Assembly: GCF_034059295.1 (NCBI RefSeq)
Contig: NZ_CP139141.1
Coordinates: 4,385,001-4,449,000, forward strand
Length of the DNA: 64,000 nucleotides
Direction of reading: 5' to 3'
Source of the DNA: Pseudomonas sp. HR96
GTDB taxonomy: Bacteria; Pseudomonadota; Gammaproteobacteria; Pseudomonadales; Pseudomonadaceae
Positions 55,474 through 64,000 of the stretch are shown in pieces. Within the stretch, counting starts at the first letter, position 1. Each line of letters starts with the position of its first letter. The position numbers and the translations under genes were made by a program. The notes under the pieces were generated by a model. That model did no database searches. It had not been told where the DNA came from and worked only from the letters and a program-made list of their open reading frames with translations.

Positions 55474-56340
55474 TCAGGATGTCACTAGACGCAAAAGGCC
55501 ACGGAAGGTCTTTTTGTTCCAGAAGCGAAGCGGGATCTGGGAAAGGATTTCCCTTGATAACTTTTTATCCCGACCCGCTGTCTTGAGCATCATGGAGTTA
55601 CGAAAGTCCATGCAGATGTGCTCGTAGGCAGGATGACTCTTGTACATCGCATAGGTCTTGAGCACGTTCTCATACATAAACCGCTGGTTCTTGTAAGTGT
55701 TGGTGGCGTGTTTGCGATACTGTGCCAGCGGTTCCCCCAACACATCGATGAAATAGCCAGCGTGGGCCACGGCGAGTTCGATGTAGAGGTCCTCCAGGCG
55801 TATGTCAGGGTCGAACCCTCCTGCTTTCTGCAACGCCTCAACGCGAAACATCAGCGTGGCGGCCATGGGCCCGGGCTTGCGGTCTAGGAAGAGATCATCG
55901 AAATCGAGGCGGCGAAATGCAAGGTTTCGCTTGCGCTGCTCTCGCCCGCCCATCACAACACCGTCCTGGTCGATTATTTCAATGTTCGCCGAACAAATTC
56001 CGACCTCCGGTTTTCCCTCCATGTATTCGACTTGGGTGGCAATTCGGTGTGGAAACATGATGTCGTCCGAACCGAAGGGAACAATCAAGCTCCCTTTGGC
56101 GCGGGCAATCGCCTCGTTCAGCGTTCGCGACAATCCCTTGTTGGCTTGTGCGATGAAGTCAAAGCCGGCCTCGGCCTGCAGCGCCTGCAGCAATTCCACG
56201 CTGCCATCTTTCGATCCATCATCGACCACCAACAGTTCTATGTTTGGATAGGTCTGCTGCAACACACTGCGTACGCTCGCTTCAATGTAGGGAGCGTGGT
56301 TGTAGCTGGCGATGATGACGGTAACGAGTGGAAGAGACAT
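55474..56340 (-). CDS. GT2-family glycosyltransferase
   Basis: A 288-residue GT-A glycosyltransferase. Motifs VTVIIASYNHAPYI, VVDDGSKDGS and VPFGSDDIM (nucleotide-sugar-binding aspartates) are present in the N-terminal half, followed by IRLEDLYIEL. It probably adds a sugar to the O-antigen unit at the cytoplasmic face. The C terminus is basic. Confidence 0.9.
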   Translation of the reverse strand: MSLPLVTVIIASYNHAPYIEASVRSVLQQTYPNIELLVVDDGSKDGSVELLQALQAEAGFDFIAQANKGLSRTLNEAIARAKGSLIVPFGSDDIMFPHRIATQVEYMEGKPEVGICSANIEIIDQDGVVMGGREQRKRNLAFRRLDFDDLFLDRKPGPMAATLMFRVEALQKAGGFDPDIRLEDLYIELAVAHAGYFIDVLGEPLAQYRKHATNTYKNQRFMYENVLKTYAMYKSHPAYEHICMDFRNSMMLKTAGRDKKLSREILSQIPLRFWNKKTFRGLLRLVTS

Positions 56341-56391
56341 GCCGATTGACCCCAGTTTAATGTTAAGAGCTACTGCCGAGCATTCGCACGA

Positions 56392-57288
56392 CTACCATTT
56401 GAAGAAAAGGCGGCGTAGCCGTTGCACGGTGACTCTGTTCCACTGAGCGACAGGTAGACTCCGAATCAGCTTTAACGCATGGGCCTTGTCCTGCAAAACA
56501 GCATACTTCAAGGCCTTGTGGATGATTTCCCGCCTAGCCAATGGGTAGGCGAAATGATCCATATACGGCGCAATGGCTGCCATATCCGCTTCGAGTACCG
56601 GCAGATAGCGTTTGGACAGGTTATTGGGATGGCGCCGATACAGGGTGATCAGGACAGGTATCACATCAATGAACCACCCGAGATGGGCAATGCGCAGCGT
56701 TATCTGAAAGTCTTGGACCTTGATCGACGGATCATAGAAATTCGCCGCCTTGAGCGCTTCCATTCGATACAAGGCTGCCGGCGCCCCGCAAACCCGAGCG
56801 TTGGCGAGGATGTCGGCGAAATCGTAACGGCTCGGATGCTTGCGGGGTTCGTCCTTCAGCACTTTACCCTCAGGATCAATGTAGCGACTGTTGGCGCCTA
56901 CCAACCCTGCATCTGGATGCTCCTCCAGGTATGCCACTCTTACCGCTACCGAGTTGGGCAGCATAATATCGTCCAGGTCGGGCGTCGAAACGTATTTGCC
57001 CCGAGCATGCTGCAAGCCGTGGTTGAGTGCCGCGCTCACACCTTGGTTTGCCTGCCGGTAGAGCTGGAAGCCGTGCACCTTCTGCAAAGCTTCGAGCATC
57101 TCAATGCTCCTGTCGGTGGAGCCGTCATCGACTATGATCACTTCGAAATTGCGATAGCTTTGCGCGTAGATGCTGGCTATCGCCAGATCAAGATATTTCT
57201 CTGCGTTGTAGCAGGGAGCAATGATCGAGACAAGGGGCATGCCTATCGCGTCTTGATCACTCGGCGATGCTGAAACCAGGGTGGTCAT
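56392..57288 (-). CDS. GT2-family glycosyltransferase
   Basis: A 298-residue protein like the preceding gene: VSIIAPCYNAEKYL, IIVDDGSTDRS, TPDLDDIMLP and KVQDFQITLRI. The two are similar enough to be paralogues from a duplication. The start at 57288 adds 16 residues to the conserved MPLVSIIAP start at 57240; either may be used. Confidence 0.88.
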   Translation of the reverse strand: MTTLVSASPSDQDAIGMPLVSIIAPCYNAEKYLDLAIASIYAQSYRNFEVIIVDDGSTDRSIEMLEALQKVHGFQLYRQANQGVSAALNHGLQHARGKYVSTPDLDDIMLPNSVAVRVAYLEEHPDAGLVGANSRYIDPEGKVLKDEPRKHPSRYDFADILANARVCGAPAALYRMEALKAANFYDPSIKVQDFQITLRIAHLGWFIDVIPVLITLYRRHPNNLSKRYLPVLEADMAAIAPYMDHFAYPLARREIIHKALKYAVLQDKAHALKLIRSLPVAQWNRVTVQRLRRLFFKW

Positions 57289-57609
57289 TGGTCAGTCGGA
57301 ACCCATAATGCGTCGGAGGCCTCGCGCCCAGACAGAACAAAAAGATCCATCTTACATGATCGGCGCTGCGCCGCCGACCTGATTGTTCGCTAGTTTTCCT
57401 GGCTTGGGCAATGAACAACGGGTCGATGAACTCTCTATCTGGACTAGGGTCCGTCAGAAGATGACGCAGCAGCTGCCGCACCAGCTCGTCGACTGTGATG
57501 CAAATCGCCATCAACCGATCAGAGAGCTTGGCTTTATCTGGCCATAGGAACATGAGCTTGGTGGTAGCACATAGCCATTATGCGTGGAGCAGCCGCTTTG
57601 TCATCTACT

Positions 57610-57690
57610 CTTCATAGAGCTTTGTCGGTGGAGACCAGCGCAAAATTGACGCCGCGTTGAAGGATGCCTGTGCGGCATTTACAGCTCCAC
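57610..57690 (-). pseudogene. Decayed fragment of a WbpM-like dehydratase
   Basis: On the minus strand the bases encode NAAQASFNA and, after one deleted base, VNFALVSTDKA, matching the NTAQSALRAGVANFVLISTDKA segment of WbpM-type enzymes. It is only about 65 percent identical to the adjacent wbpM at DNA level. The rest of the 57289-57714 gap has no clear gene, and one possible 98-codon reading on the minus strand is too weak to claim. Confidence 0.5.
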
Positions 57691-57714
57691 CACATCGGGA
57701 CTCGGCTACCTCTT

Positions 57715-59709
57715 TCACGAGTCTGTCCGCTGCTGCATGTGTATCCAGTCGACTATCTCCCCATCTGGGGCATAACCAGTCACAATCTCCCTCAACAACA
57801 AGCGAACATGGTTATAGTCGTCGGACTCTACCGAATCCACCAATTCGGTCAGCTTAAGCTTCAGCGATGCCCAAGACAAAAACTCTTCTTGTGCAGCCAT
57901 GATCATAGGGTGTCCAGTCAGCTCAACATTATCCCCAATGAGCAATTCTTCGTACAGTTTCTCGCCAGGACGCAGACCAGTAAACTCAATGACGATATCG
58001 CCGTGAGGGTTGTTTTCAGAGCGAATGCTCAAGCCGGACAAATGAATCATCTTCTCGGCCAACTCGACAATCTTGACTGGCTCGCCCATATCAAGAACAA
58101 ACACATCCCCACCCTTGCCCATTGAACCGGCCTGAATTACTAGCTGAGCGGCCTCTGGGATTGTCATAAAATATCTAGTGATATTAGGATGGGTGACGGT
58201 TAACGGGCCTCCAGATTTTATCTGCTTATGGAACAGCGGAATGACCGAGCCTGACGAGCCCAGCACATTGCCGAATCTGACCATTGTAAACCGTGTCTTA
58301 TTAACAGTTGGAATATTATCAGCAAACCGATACAGAACAGGGGCAGACTCTGCGCTCAACGCCTGGAGAATCATTTCAGCAAGACGCTTGGTGCTGCCCA
58401 TTACATTCGTTGGCCTCACGGCCTTATCGGTCGAGATAAGCACAAAATTCGCCACCCCGGCACGCAATGCCGACTGCGCTGTGTTCAACGTGCCGATGAC
58501 ATTGTTTAAGACGCCCTCCGCAATATTGTGCTCTACCATCGGTACATGCTTGTAAGCAGCAGCATGATAAACCGTATCGATGCTCCAATTTCGCATCACG
58601 TCATGCAATTGATCCGGATTACGGACCGAACCAAGGATGGGCAGCAGACGGACATTAAGAGATTCGCGAGCAATACGCTGTTCAAGCTCCGACAAGATAA
58701 TGTAGAGATTAAATTCACTGTGATCGAACAACACTAGCGTGGTAGGCCGCTGAGTTAAAATTTGTCGACACAGCTCGGAGCCTATCGAGCCCCCTGCCCC
58801 GGTTACCATGACGGACTGTCCTGCAATGCATCTTTCGAGCAAATTTTCCTGGGCAGGTACAGAGTCTCGCCCTAATAGATCCGCAATATCTACCTCTTGG
58901 ATATCATCGACTTTGACACGGCCGCTGGCGAGGTCCATGAACCCTGGAATACTTCGAACGTGCAGAGGAAACTGCTCTAAAAAATTCAGAATTTCGCGTC
59001 GGCGGGCACGCGACGCAGAAGGCACTGCCAAGAGCACTTCCTGTGCACCGCAGCTGTCGATAAGTTTTTGTATATGCCGTGGCTTAAACACCTGCAGGCC
59101 GGAAATTATCGTGTTTGCAATGTTGGTGTCATCGTCTATGAAAGCGACGGGGCGCATCATTCGCCCCATTCTCAAGGCTGCCACCAATTGGTTGCCGGCC
59201 GCCCCGGCTCCATAGACCGCTACGCGCAGCAGGCCATCATCCTTTCGGGTGAAAGGCGCATGGATAGCGGCAGCAAACCAATCGCCGAGAAAATACTGCC
59301 TCATCGCTAGACGTAAACCTCCGAGCAAAATAAGGCTCAACCACCAGTAATTGAAGATAATGGATCTCGGCACCACTTCTTCGTGATTGCTATGCCAGTA
59401 AACAATAAGCGCTAACACAAGTGATGACAGAGTAACGGCTTTGCTGATCGCGATTAACGCTTCATTTCCAAAGTATCGCATCACCGCGCGATACATACCA
59501 AATCGGATAAAAATAGGTATCGATACAGCGGGGGCGGCTGTGAAAAGCCACGGATGATCGGACAACGGGTTGCCGGACTCCTCAAAACCCAAACGAACGA
59601 CAAAGGATGACCACAATGCAAACCAAACCAGACAGATATCAGTGGTCACTTGAATAAGACGTTTGGAGCGTCGTGACAACCCCAGCAAGGTGCTTCTTAA
59701 TTTATCCAT
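57715..59709 (-). CDS. wbpM: WbpM/FlaA1-type UDP-GlcNAc 4,6-dehydratase
   Basis: A 664-residue membrane enzyme with an N-terminal region of about four transmembrane helices (residues 15-115), a Rossmann coupling domain, and a C-terminal SDR domain with TGAGGSIGSELC, AAYKHVPMVE and STDKAVRPTNVMG. It makes 4-keto-6-deoxy UDP-HexNAc for B-band O-antigen sugars such as FucNAc or QuiNAc. It lies 42 bases after the wbpL-type gene. The 57289-57714 region after its stop is remnant DNA. Confidence 0.93.
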   Translation of the reverse strand: MDKLRSTLLGLSRRSKRLIQVTTDICLVWFALWSSFVVRLGFEESGNPLSDHPWLFTAAPAVSIPIFIRFGMYRAVMRYFGNEALIAISKAVTLSSLVLALIVYWHSNHEEVVPRSIIFNYWWLSLILLGGLRLAMRQYFLGDWFAAAIHAPFTRKDDGLLRVAVYGAGAAGNQLVAALRMGRMMRPVAFIDDDTNIANTIISGLQVFKPRHIQKLIDSCGAQEVLLAVPSASRARRREILNFLEQFPLHVRSIPGFMDLASGRVKVDDIQEVDIADLLGRDSVPAQENLLERCIAGQSVMVTGAGGSIGSELCRQILTQRPTTLVLFDHSEFNLYIILSELEQRIARESLNVRLLPILGSVRNPDQLHDVMRNWSIDTVYHAAAYKHVPMVEHNIAEGVLNNVIGTLNTAQSALRAGVANFVLISTDKAVRPTNVMGSTKRLAEMILQALSAESAPVLYRFADNIPTVNKTRFTMVRFGNVLGSSGSVIPLFHKQIKSGGPLTVTHPNITRYFMTIPEAAQLVIQAGSMGKGGDVFVLDMGEPVKIVELAEKMIHLSGLSIRSENNPHGDIVIEFTGLRPGEKLYEELLIGDNVELTGHPMIMAAQEEFLSWASLKLKLTELVDSVESDDYNHVRLLLREIVTGYAPDGEIVDWIHMQQRTDS

Positions 59710-59751
59710 GTATTCAGAGCTCCTCCCAGAGCATCCTGCTTGGCCCAGGCT

Positions 59752-60804
59752 TCAAGGCCTTGGGTCGCGTGGGGATTGAGGACGTGAATCGATGGTTTCG
59801 AGCTGCCCCGCCTTGAACTTCCAAGCCATCCAGGTAAGCGGCAAATACGCCACTAAACACGTGACAAAACCATCCCATTTAAATACCAGCATGCCTACTG
59901 CCAAGGGTATGAGCCACACTACGTTGATGAGCAGCACAGCTAGAGTTACTGGTAAGTGCTTTCCGCACTCACGAGACGCATATTGATATGCATGGCTGCG
60001 ATGCGCTTCATAGACACGTTCGCGGCGTAGGAGTCGGCGGCAGAGAGTGTATGTTGCGTCAACTATGAATACCCCAAGCAAGACAAGCCAAACCCAGAAA
60101 AATTCAGGCAATGCCCAAGCTGCCTGCAGTGACAGCACGCCAAAGGTGATACCGAGAAATCCACTCCCGGCATCACCCATGAATATTCTCGCGGGTGGAA
60201 AATTCCAGAATAGAAACCCCGCTACCGCTCCAGCCAACAGCAGAGGAGGTCCTATCAAGCCAGGATAACCAGCGATGCTGTAAACGACACAGGCGCCTAG
60301 GCTGGCGCAGATAGCCTGTACGCTGGCGATTCCGTCTATACCGTCCATGAAGTTATACAGATTCAACAGCCACACCAGATAAATCGCACCGACGCAGAGC
60401 CCGGCAACACCAAGATCAAAGTCAAAATGGAGCAGTTTGATAGATGGAAATCCCGACATCCAGAACAGTGCCCAGCCGCCGGAAAGGAAATGCCCCAACA
60501 GCCGCCACCGCGCCGCGATATGGCCATGGTCATCCATGAAGCCTATGATCGCAATCAACAAGCCAGCACCGGCCAAGCCCAGATAGTCTCGCGAACCAAC
60601 AGTGCCCTGAGCCAACAGCATGCACAGCGCAACCAAAAAAGTGATCACAATGGCCACTCCACCGCCGCGTGGAGTCGGTATCACGTGCGAACTTCTGCTG
60701 TTGGGTATATCCATAATGCTCTTGGATACTGCATACCGGCGTAGCAAACCAGTGAGCAACAACGAAAGCATGGCTGCCCCAGGGAAAAGCAACCAGTAAG
60801 TCAT
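59752..60804 (-). CDS. wbpL: Undecaprenyl-phosphate sugar transferase, WbpL/WecA family
   Basis: A 350-residue polytopic membrane protein (about 10-11 helices) that starts O-antigen synthesis by linking a sugar-1-phosphate to undecaprenyl phosphate. Family motifs NLYNFMDGIDG, GDAGSGFLG and AHRSHAYQ (in the last cytoplasmic loop) are present. The ATG at 60804 overlaps the stop of the SDR gene by four bases (ATGA), showing coupling. Confidence 0.92.
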   Translation of the reverse strand: MTYWLLFPGAAMLSLLLTGLLRRYAVSKSIMDIPNSRSSHVIPTPRGGGVAIVITFLVALCMLLAQGTVGSRDYLGLAGAGLLIAIIGFMDDHGHIAARWRLLGHFLSGGWALFWMSGFPSIKLLHFDFDLGVAGLCVGAIYLVWLLNLYNFMDGIDGIASVQAICASLGACVVYSIAGYPGLIGPPLLLAGAVAGFLFWNFPPARIFMGDAGSGFLGITFGVLSLQAAWALPEFFWVWLVLLGVFIVDATYTLCRRLLRRERVYEAHRSHAYQYASRECGKHLPVTLAVLLINVVWLIPLAVGMLVFKWDGFVTCLVAYLPLTWMAWKFKAGQLETIDSRPQSPRDPRP

Positions 60805-61763
60805 TGGCCGTAAGTTTCCTTGAAATGTTTTGCGGTAACAGCGAGTGCCTCGTTGACAGACAAAGGTGGGACCCAGCCCAACAGCTGATAATTCTTCGAA
60901 ATATCGACCGTCAAAGAGCCGCACAATCTCTGAGAAATAGCCTGCTTGCCCATGAGCCTGGCAACAAACACCAACAGAGCGGCTGGCACTGGAATAAGCC
61001 TTGATGGCCTATTCAGAGCCACTGCTACCTTCTTTAATAATTGTGTAGTTGACAAGTCGTCACCGTCGCTAACCAGAAACCGCTGATTCACCGCATTGGG
61101 ATGATCAAGACATGTAGCTATCAGACCAACAAGGTTGTCGAGTGCTACGAGGCTGCGGCGATTATTAATAGCGCCGAAAGGCAAAACAATCCCTTTTGCC
61201 GTGTACCGCATCATCGATAAAAAATTTGCCTTAACACCAGGGCCATAAACAAGAACGGGGCGAATAACCACGATCTCTAGTCCCGTTTGTTCCCCCATAG
61301 CCATCAGCTGTACCTCTGCTTCAGCTTTGGAGATTCCATAAGGATCGCAAGGATTAGGTTCATCGTCTGCCTGGTAGCTTTTGCCAGGAAGCGTGCCTTC
61401 ACCATTGACCTTGATAGAACTGATGAAGACGAAACGCTTCACGCCGGCTGCTGCAGCTGCGTGGGCCAGCGCCAAAGTGCCTTGAACATTAACCTGACGA
61501 AAAGCTTCGAGGGGATTCGCTTCCTGGTCATCCATGACGTGCACGCGGGCGGCCGCATGGACAATGACGTCAATTTTTAGATGACTGCCGAGTTGTAATG
61601 CCAATTGCTCAAGGCTGCTCGCAACCAGAAGGCCGTCTGCACAGGCTAGAGATGCGCCGGGCGTACGCGTCGCAGCCGTCACAGTGATACCGGGACGATG
61701 AGACAGAGCCCCAACCACCCGCCCGCCGACGAACCCTGAGGCTCCAGTAACCAGCACGTGCAT
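60801..61763 (-). CDS. wbpV: NAD-dependent sugar epimerase/dehydratase, WbpV type
   Basis: A 320-residue SDR. TGASGFVGGRV binds NAD, and the catalytic YGISKAEAE provides Tyr and Lys. In other Pseudomonas a gene of this kind between wbpI-like and wbpL genes acts as UDP-HexNAc 4-epimerase or reductase in FucNAc synthesis. It overlaps wbpL by 4 bases. Confidence 0.85.
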   Translation of the reverse strand: MHVLVTGASGFVGGRVVGALSHRPGITVTAATRTPGASLACADGLLVASSLEQLALQLGSHLKIDVIVHAAARVHVMDDQEANPLEAFRQVNVQGTLALAHAAAAAGVKRFVFISSIKVNGEGTLPGKSYQADDEPNPCDPYGISKAEAEVQLMAMGEQTGLEIVVIRPVLVYGPGVKANFLSMMRYTAKGIVLPFGAINNRRSLVALDNLVGLIATCLDHPNAVNQRFLVSDGDDLSTTQLLKKVAVALNRPSRLIPVPAALLVFVARLMGKQAISQRLCGSLTVDISKNYQLLGWVPPLSVNEALAVTAKHFKETYGQ

Positions 61764-61779
61764 AACAATTCCTTAGCTT

Positions 61780-62290
61780 TTTTGACCAAACAGTCCGATT
61801 TATATGATCAGTATAACTCAGCACCGTCCGTACTACTTCCTTGGATACCGCACCACCCTCGTAGTCCGGCACCCCACGCATGGCCAGCTTGTTGCGATCA
61901 TGCTGGCTGCCGACAACCTTGATCGGGTCCATTATCGGCTACGCCTTCAACCCGCGCGTGACCAACGTCCTTTCATCCATGCCTTCAGGGCGCTCATGAG
62001 CGTTGCGGATCTTGACAGACAGAAAATTAAGCAGGGAGGCTTCATAGGTGACAGTACCGCTGTCTGACAAAACGCATTCAGCTGTCATTTGTTGCCGGAT
62101 GTAATCAAACAGCGCGACCGGCTTGACGACGCGTATCCACGGATTGTCCACAAAACCGCTAAGTCCACGAGTCCCTTTCGGGTTCGAGGGTGAGTAGAAA
62201 CCACCACCGGCATATCACATTCGACCACCAACGCATCCAGTAAATCAAGCAGATCATGGAGATTCGTAAGCTCGATGCGCCCCACATTCC
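61780..62290 (-). pseudogene. wbpI: Broken wbpI-type UDP-GlcNAc 2-epimerase
   Basis: Three pieces in different frames match consecutive parts of the WecB/WbpI family: LHDLLDLLDALVVECDMPVVVSTHPRTRKG (about 62160-62270), VLSDSGTVTYEASLLNF with RNAHERPEGMDE (61939-62151) and VSKEVVRTVLSYTDHINRTVW (61783-61932). At least two frameshifts or stops separate them, and the N-terminal part is missing. It lies upstream of wbpV where intact clusters carry wbpI. Confidence 0.88.
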
Positions 62291-62309
62291 AAGCGCTTAT
62301 CTGATGCTA

Positions 62310-62475
62310 GATCCTGTGCTCCCTATTCTCCCTGGAACCTGCTTACCATGATGCGGCCCGATGCAAAAGTCGAAAAGGTCTATTTCTACCCTAAACCCAT
62401 CGACTTCCGAAATCCATTGACGGCCTGGCTGCCTTGGTCGAGCTGGACATCAAGGTCGCAGTCTTGGATCTCTCT
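62310..62475 (+). mobile_element. IS66-family tnpB remnant
   Basis: From ATG 62348 the sequence encodes MMRPDAKVEKVYFYPKPIDFR, then after one missing base SIDGLAALVELDIKVAV, the start of IS66-family TnpB. Homology then stops near 62470. Terminal repeats and the rest of the element are absent. The remainder of 62476-62547 is unassigned. Confidence 0.85.
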
Positions 62476-62547
62476 CACACTCTAAACTGATTGTTGCACG
62501 CAGGCAGATTAAAAAATGCTGAACGTAATTTACTGCAAAAAACAGGG

Positions 62548-63768
62548 TCACTCGGTCCCGCTTTTCATTGCGCCAAGATTGTTTATTGCCCAGCTTCGCA
62601 CAAGCGCGATCAGCAGTCCCAAGAAAAAGCCTCCTGCCAACGCTATAAGCAGGGCGGTAGACATATTAATAGCAGGACGGTTTGGTAGCGTAGGCCCCGC
62701 GACAAATCGGCAGTTCTTGAGATACAGGGCTTCGGCTTTTTGAATAGTGATGCTCAGAGTGTTGTAGACTTCGAGAACGTCATCGTCCTTCATGTCCTTC
62801 CCTTCAAAAAATTTGCTTAACACTACTGGCATATTGTTCAAGAAAATTTCGCCGGACTGAACTTCTTTATGCATTTTTAGCGCGCTTTCGTTAAACATAC
62901 TCATCAGCATCAGCTGCTTCTTCTCATGCTCCAGATCCATACTGGTCTCGTTCAGTTGATCCAACTGTATCTCGGTAGCTACGAGTTGAGTACCTGCGGG
63001 TAGGAACGGAACGTTCTTTTCATCTACAGTGATCAAAGTTTGTGCGCTAGTAGCTTCACTATTTTTCGGTTCACGCTTAACAATTTCCTGCAGGACTGCC
63101 TGACGGCGCTTCAGCGCCGCTGTTTCGAGCCTGTTTTCCAACATTTCATTGTCGATTTCAAGAGAACGTACGGCGTTATCGGTGTTATCTGCTAGCAACT
63201 TTTCAGTAAATGCATCATACGCGATCACATCCATAATATAACGCCCTACCAAGCCCACCATCTGCTGAGCTACTTTAGGATCGCCATCTTTCAGATGTAT
63301 ACGCAGCCCAAGGATATTGTTACCTACATCTTTAGGCGTGAACAGAGTCTTAGCGTCGGCCTGTGTGAAAGAATGCAGCGGTTCGATTTGCTGACCGATG
63401 CCACCGAATGAATCGAATGTGTCCTTAAGTACTTGAAGGCCTGGGGTTTCCGCGATCTGCATCGCATTGACGTAACGCTCAAATCGGTCGGACTCCTGCA
63501 TCGCCGTGGCATAACGTTTATAGTCGGACAATGTAATACCTATACCTTCGCTTGAATCCAGAGGAATAGGTCCACCGAACTGGTATAGCCCACTACTCTC
63601 ATATTTCTCATGGGTACCGACGCTGATTGCAGTGATCGCCATTATCACCATGGTCGTGCCAATGATAACCCATCGTGAGGACCAGAGCGCGCGGATGATG
63701 TTTGATAAAGAAATATCAACCGTAGCAGGGGGCATTGCGGATTTTTCGCGAATAGTTGAACTGGCCAT
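62548..63768 (-). CDS. wzz: Wzz-family chain length determinant
   Basis: A 406-residue polysaccharide co-polymerase with transmembrane helices near residues 36-55 and 375-395 and a long periplasmic coiled-coil middle (about 205-330). It regulates O-antigen chain length. The start is ATG 63768 (MASSTIREKS); the ATG at 63861 would add 31 residues and lacks a ribosome-binding site. Confidence 0.85.
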   Translation of the reverse strand: MASSTIREKSAMPPATVDISLSNIIRALWSSRWVIIGTTMVIMAITAISVGTHEKYESSGLYQFGGPIPLDSSEGIGITLSDYKRYATAMQESDRFERYVNAMQIAETPGLQVLKDTFDSFGGIGQQIEPLHSFTQADAKTLFTPKDVGNNILGLRIHLKDGDPKVAQQMVGLVGRYIMDVIAYDAFTEKLLADNTDNAVRSLEIDNEMLENRLETAALKRRQAVLQEIVKREPKNSEATSAQTLITVDEKNVPFLPAGTQLVATEIQLDQLNETSMDLEHEKKQLMLMSMFNESALKMHKEVQSGEIFLNNMPVVLSKFFEGKDMKDDDVLEVYNTLSITIQKAEALYLKNCRFVAGPTLPNRPAINMSTALLIALAGGFFLGLLIALVRSWAINNLGAMKSGTE

Positions 63769-63877
63769 GGTATTTTTTCGAAATGAGTGAAATATGTGAC
63801 AAATCGTGTGCTCAGCCTTTATCAGACCGACAAGCCTGAAATGCCAAGCGAGTTGTGGCAACAGGAGACATACCTAA

Positions 63878-64000
63878 TCAGGATACTCCGGATTCGAGTC
63901 GAGCCGGCAATTTGCCCTGCGCCGAATCCAGGAGTTCCCGATAGATCTGCAAGTGTTGCTCCACAATTTTGTTGATCGCGAAGGCCTCCTCGGCCAATAC
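63878..64000 (-). CDS. C-terminal end of a glycosyltransferase or related protein (partial)
   Basis: The last 40 codons, ending at TGA 63880-63878, read LAEEAFAINKIVEQHLQIYRELL and then a polar tail. The spacing and helix pattern look like the last helices of a GT4-type glycosyltransferase, but the assignment rests on little. The gene continues beyond the window. Confidence 0.5.
   Translation of the reverse strand, partial: VLAEEAFAINKIVEQHLQIYRELLDSAQGKLPARLESGVS

Noticed and set aside
57257..57553. 98-codon reading on the minus strand upstream of the second GT2 gene
   Set aside because: It overlaps the GT2 start, has no ribosome-binding site or recognisable family, and the area is remnant DNA with mixed composition.

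Overview
The window is chromosomal DNA from a gamma-proteobacterium of the genus Pseudomonas, most like the P. putida group. This rests on gene content and order recalled for that group (sagS, gpx, msrB, alaA and htpX; deaD, class II DAHP synthase, ohrR, ohr, efp and earP; aroC, prmB, folE, pyrF, and an O-antigen locus with wbpV, wbpL, wbpM and wzz). It is also supported by high-GC codon use, Pseudomonas-only small families (DUF3509, DUF2897, RraB-like) and short interspersed REP palindromes. No database search was run.

Layout. Positions 1-11,650 hold a conserved hypothetical gene, a redox-repair and stress block (free-Met-sulfoxide reductase, DUF815 ATPase, SagS-type hybrid kinase, glutathione peroxidase, MsrB, AlaA, HtpX), a lipoprotein, a DODA-type dioxygenase and a cold-shock-type DEAD-box helicase with a long leader. 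Positions 11,970-19,630 carry a spermidine-synthase-like protein, DAHP synthase, a divergent DUF1127/LysR pair, the OhrR-Ohr organic peroxide system, EF-P with its arginine rhamnosyltransferase EarP, and a Gre-factor-like protein. Positions 19,630-21,800 form an AT-richer patch with DNA dyads, a lone sugar-aminotransferase gene and tRNA-Ser(GGA). Positions 22,000-29,500 contain a crotonase, CorA, a glutamine amidotransferase, the ATP-grasp/alpha-E/transglutaminase operon, a candidate small RNA and an RraB-like gene.

Positions 29,780-41,800 hold an inner-membrane phosphoglycerol-transferase-like sulfatase, an ankyrin protein, a DUF3509 gene behind a near-consensus sigma-54 promoter, aroC coupled to an acireductone-dioxygenase-like gene with an altered metal site, prmB, a cysteine hydrolase, an Smr protein and folE. 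Positions 41,850-54,050 hold a GST/aminotransferase pair facing a MarR gene with two matching operators, BenE, a chemoreceptor, an SDR, pyrF, an ethanolamine-type permease, a TetR/FabF pair and a ComEA-like protein.

From 54,250 to the end lies a lower-GC surface-polysaccharide locus: O-antigen ligase/polymerase, two GT2 glycosyltransferases, WbpM, WbpL, WbpV, Wzz and the tail of another glycosyltransferase. It contains decayed material: a frameshifted wbpI-like epimerase, an IS66 tnpB remnant and a short wbpM-like relic. These indicate past gene exchange at this locus.

The best candidates for follow-up are the acireductone-dioxygenase-like protein with a rewired metal site, the putative terminated small RNA beside the ATP-grasp operon, the Gre-like factor with one tip acidic residue replaced, the sigma-54-driven DUF3509 gene, and the dyad-rich patch before the lone sugar aminotransferase. 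Nothing seen is clearly a new multi-gene defence or mobile system.
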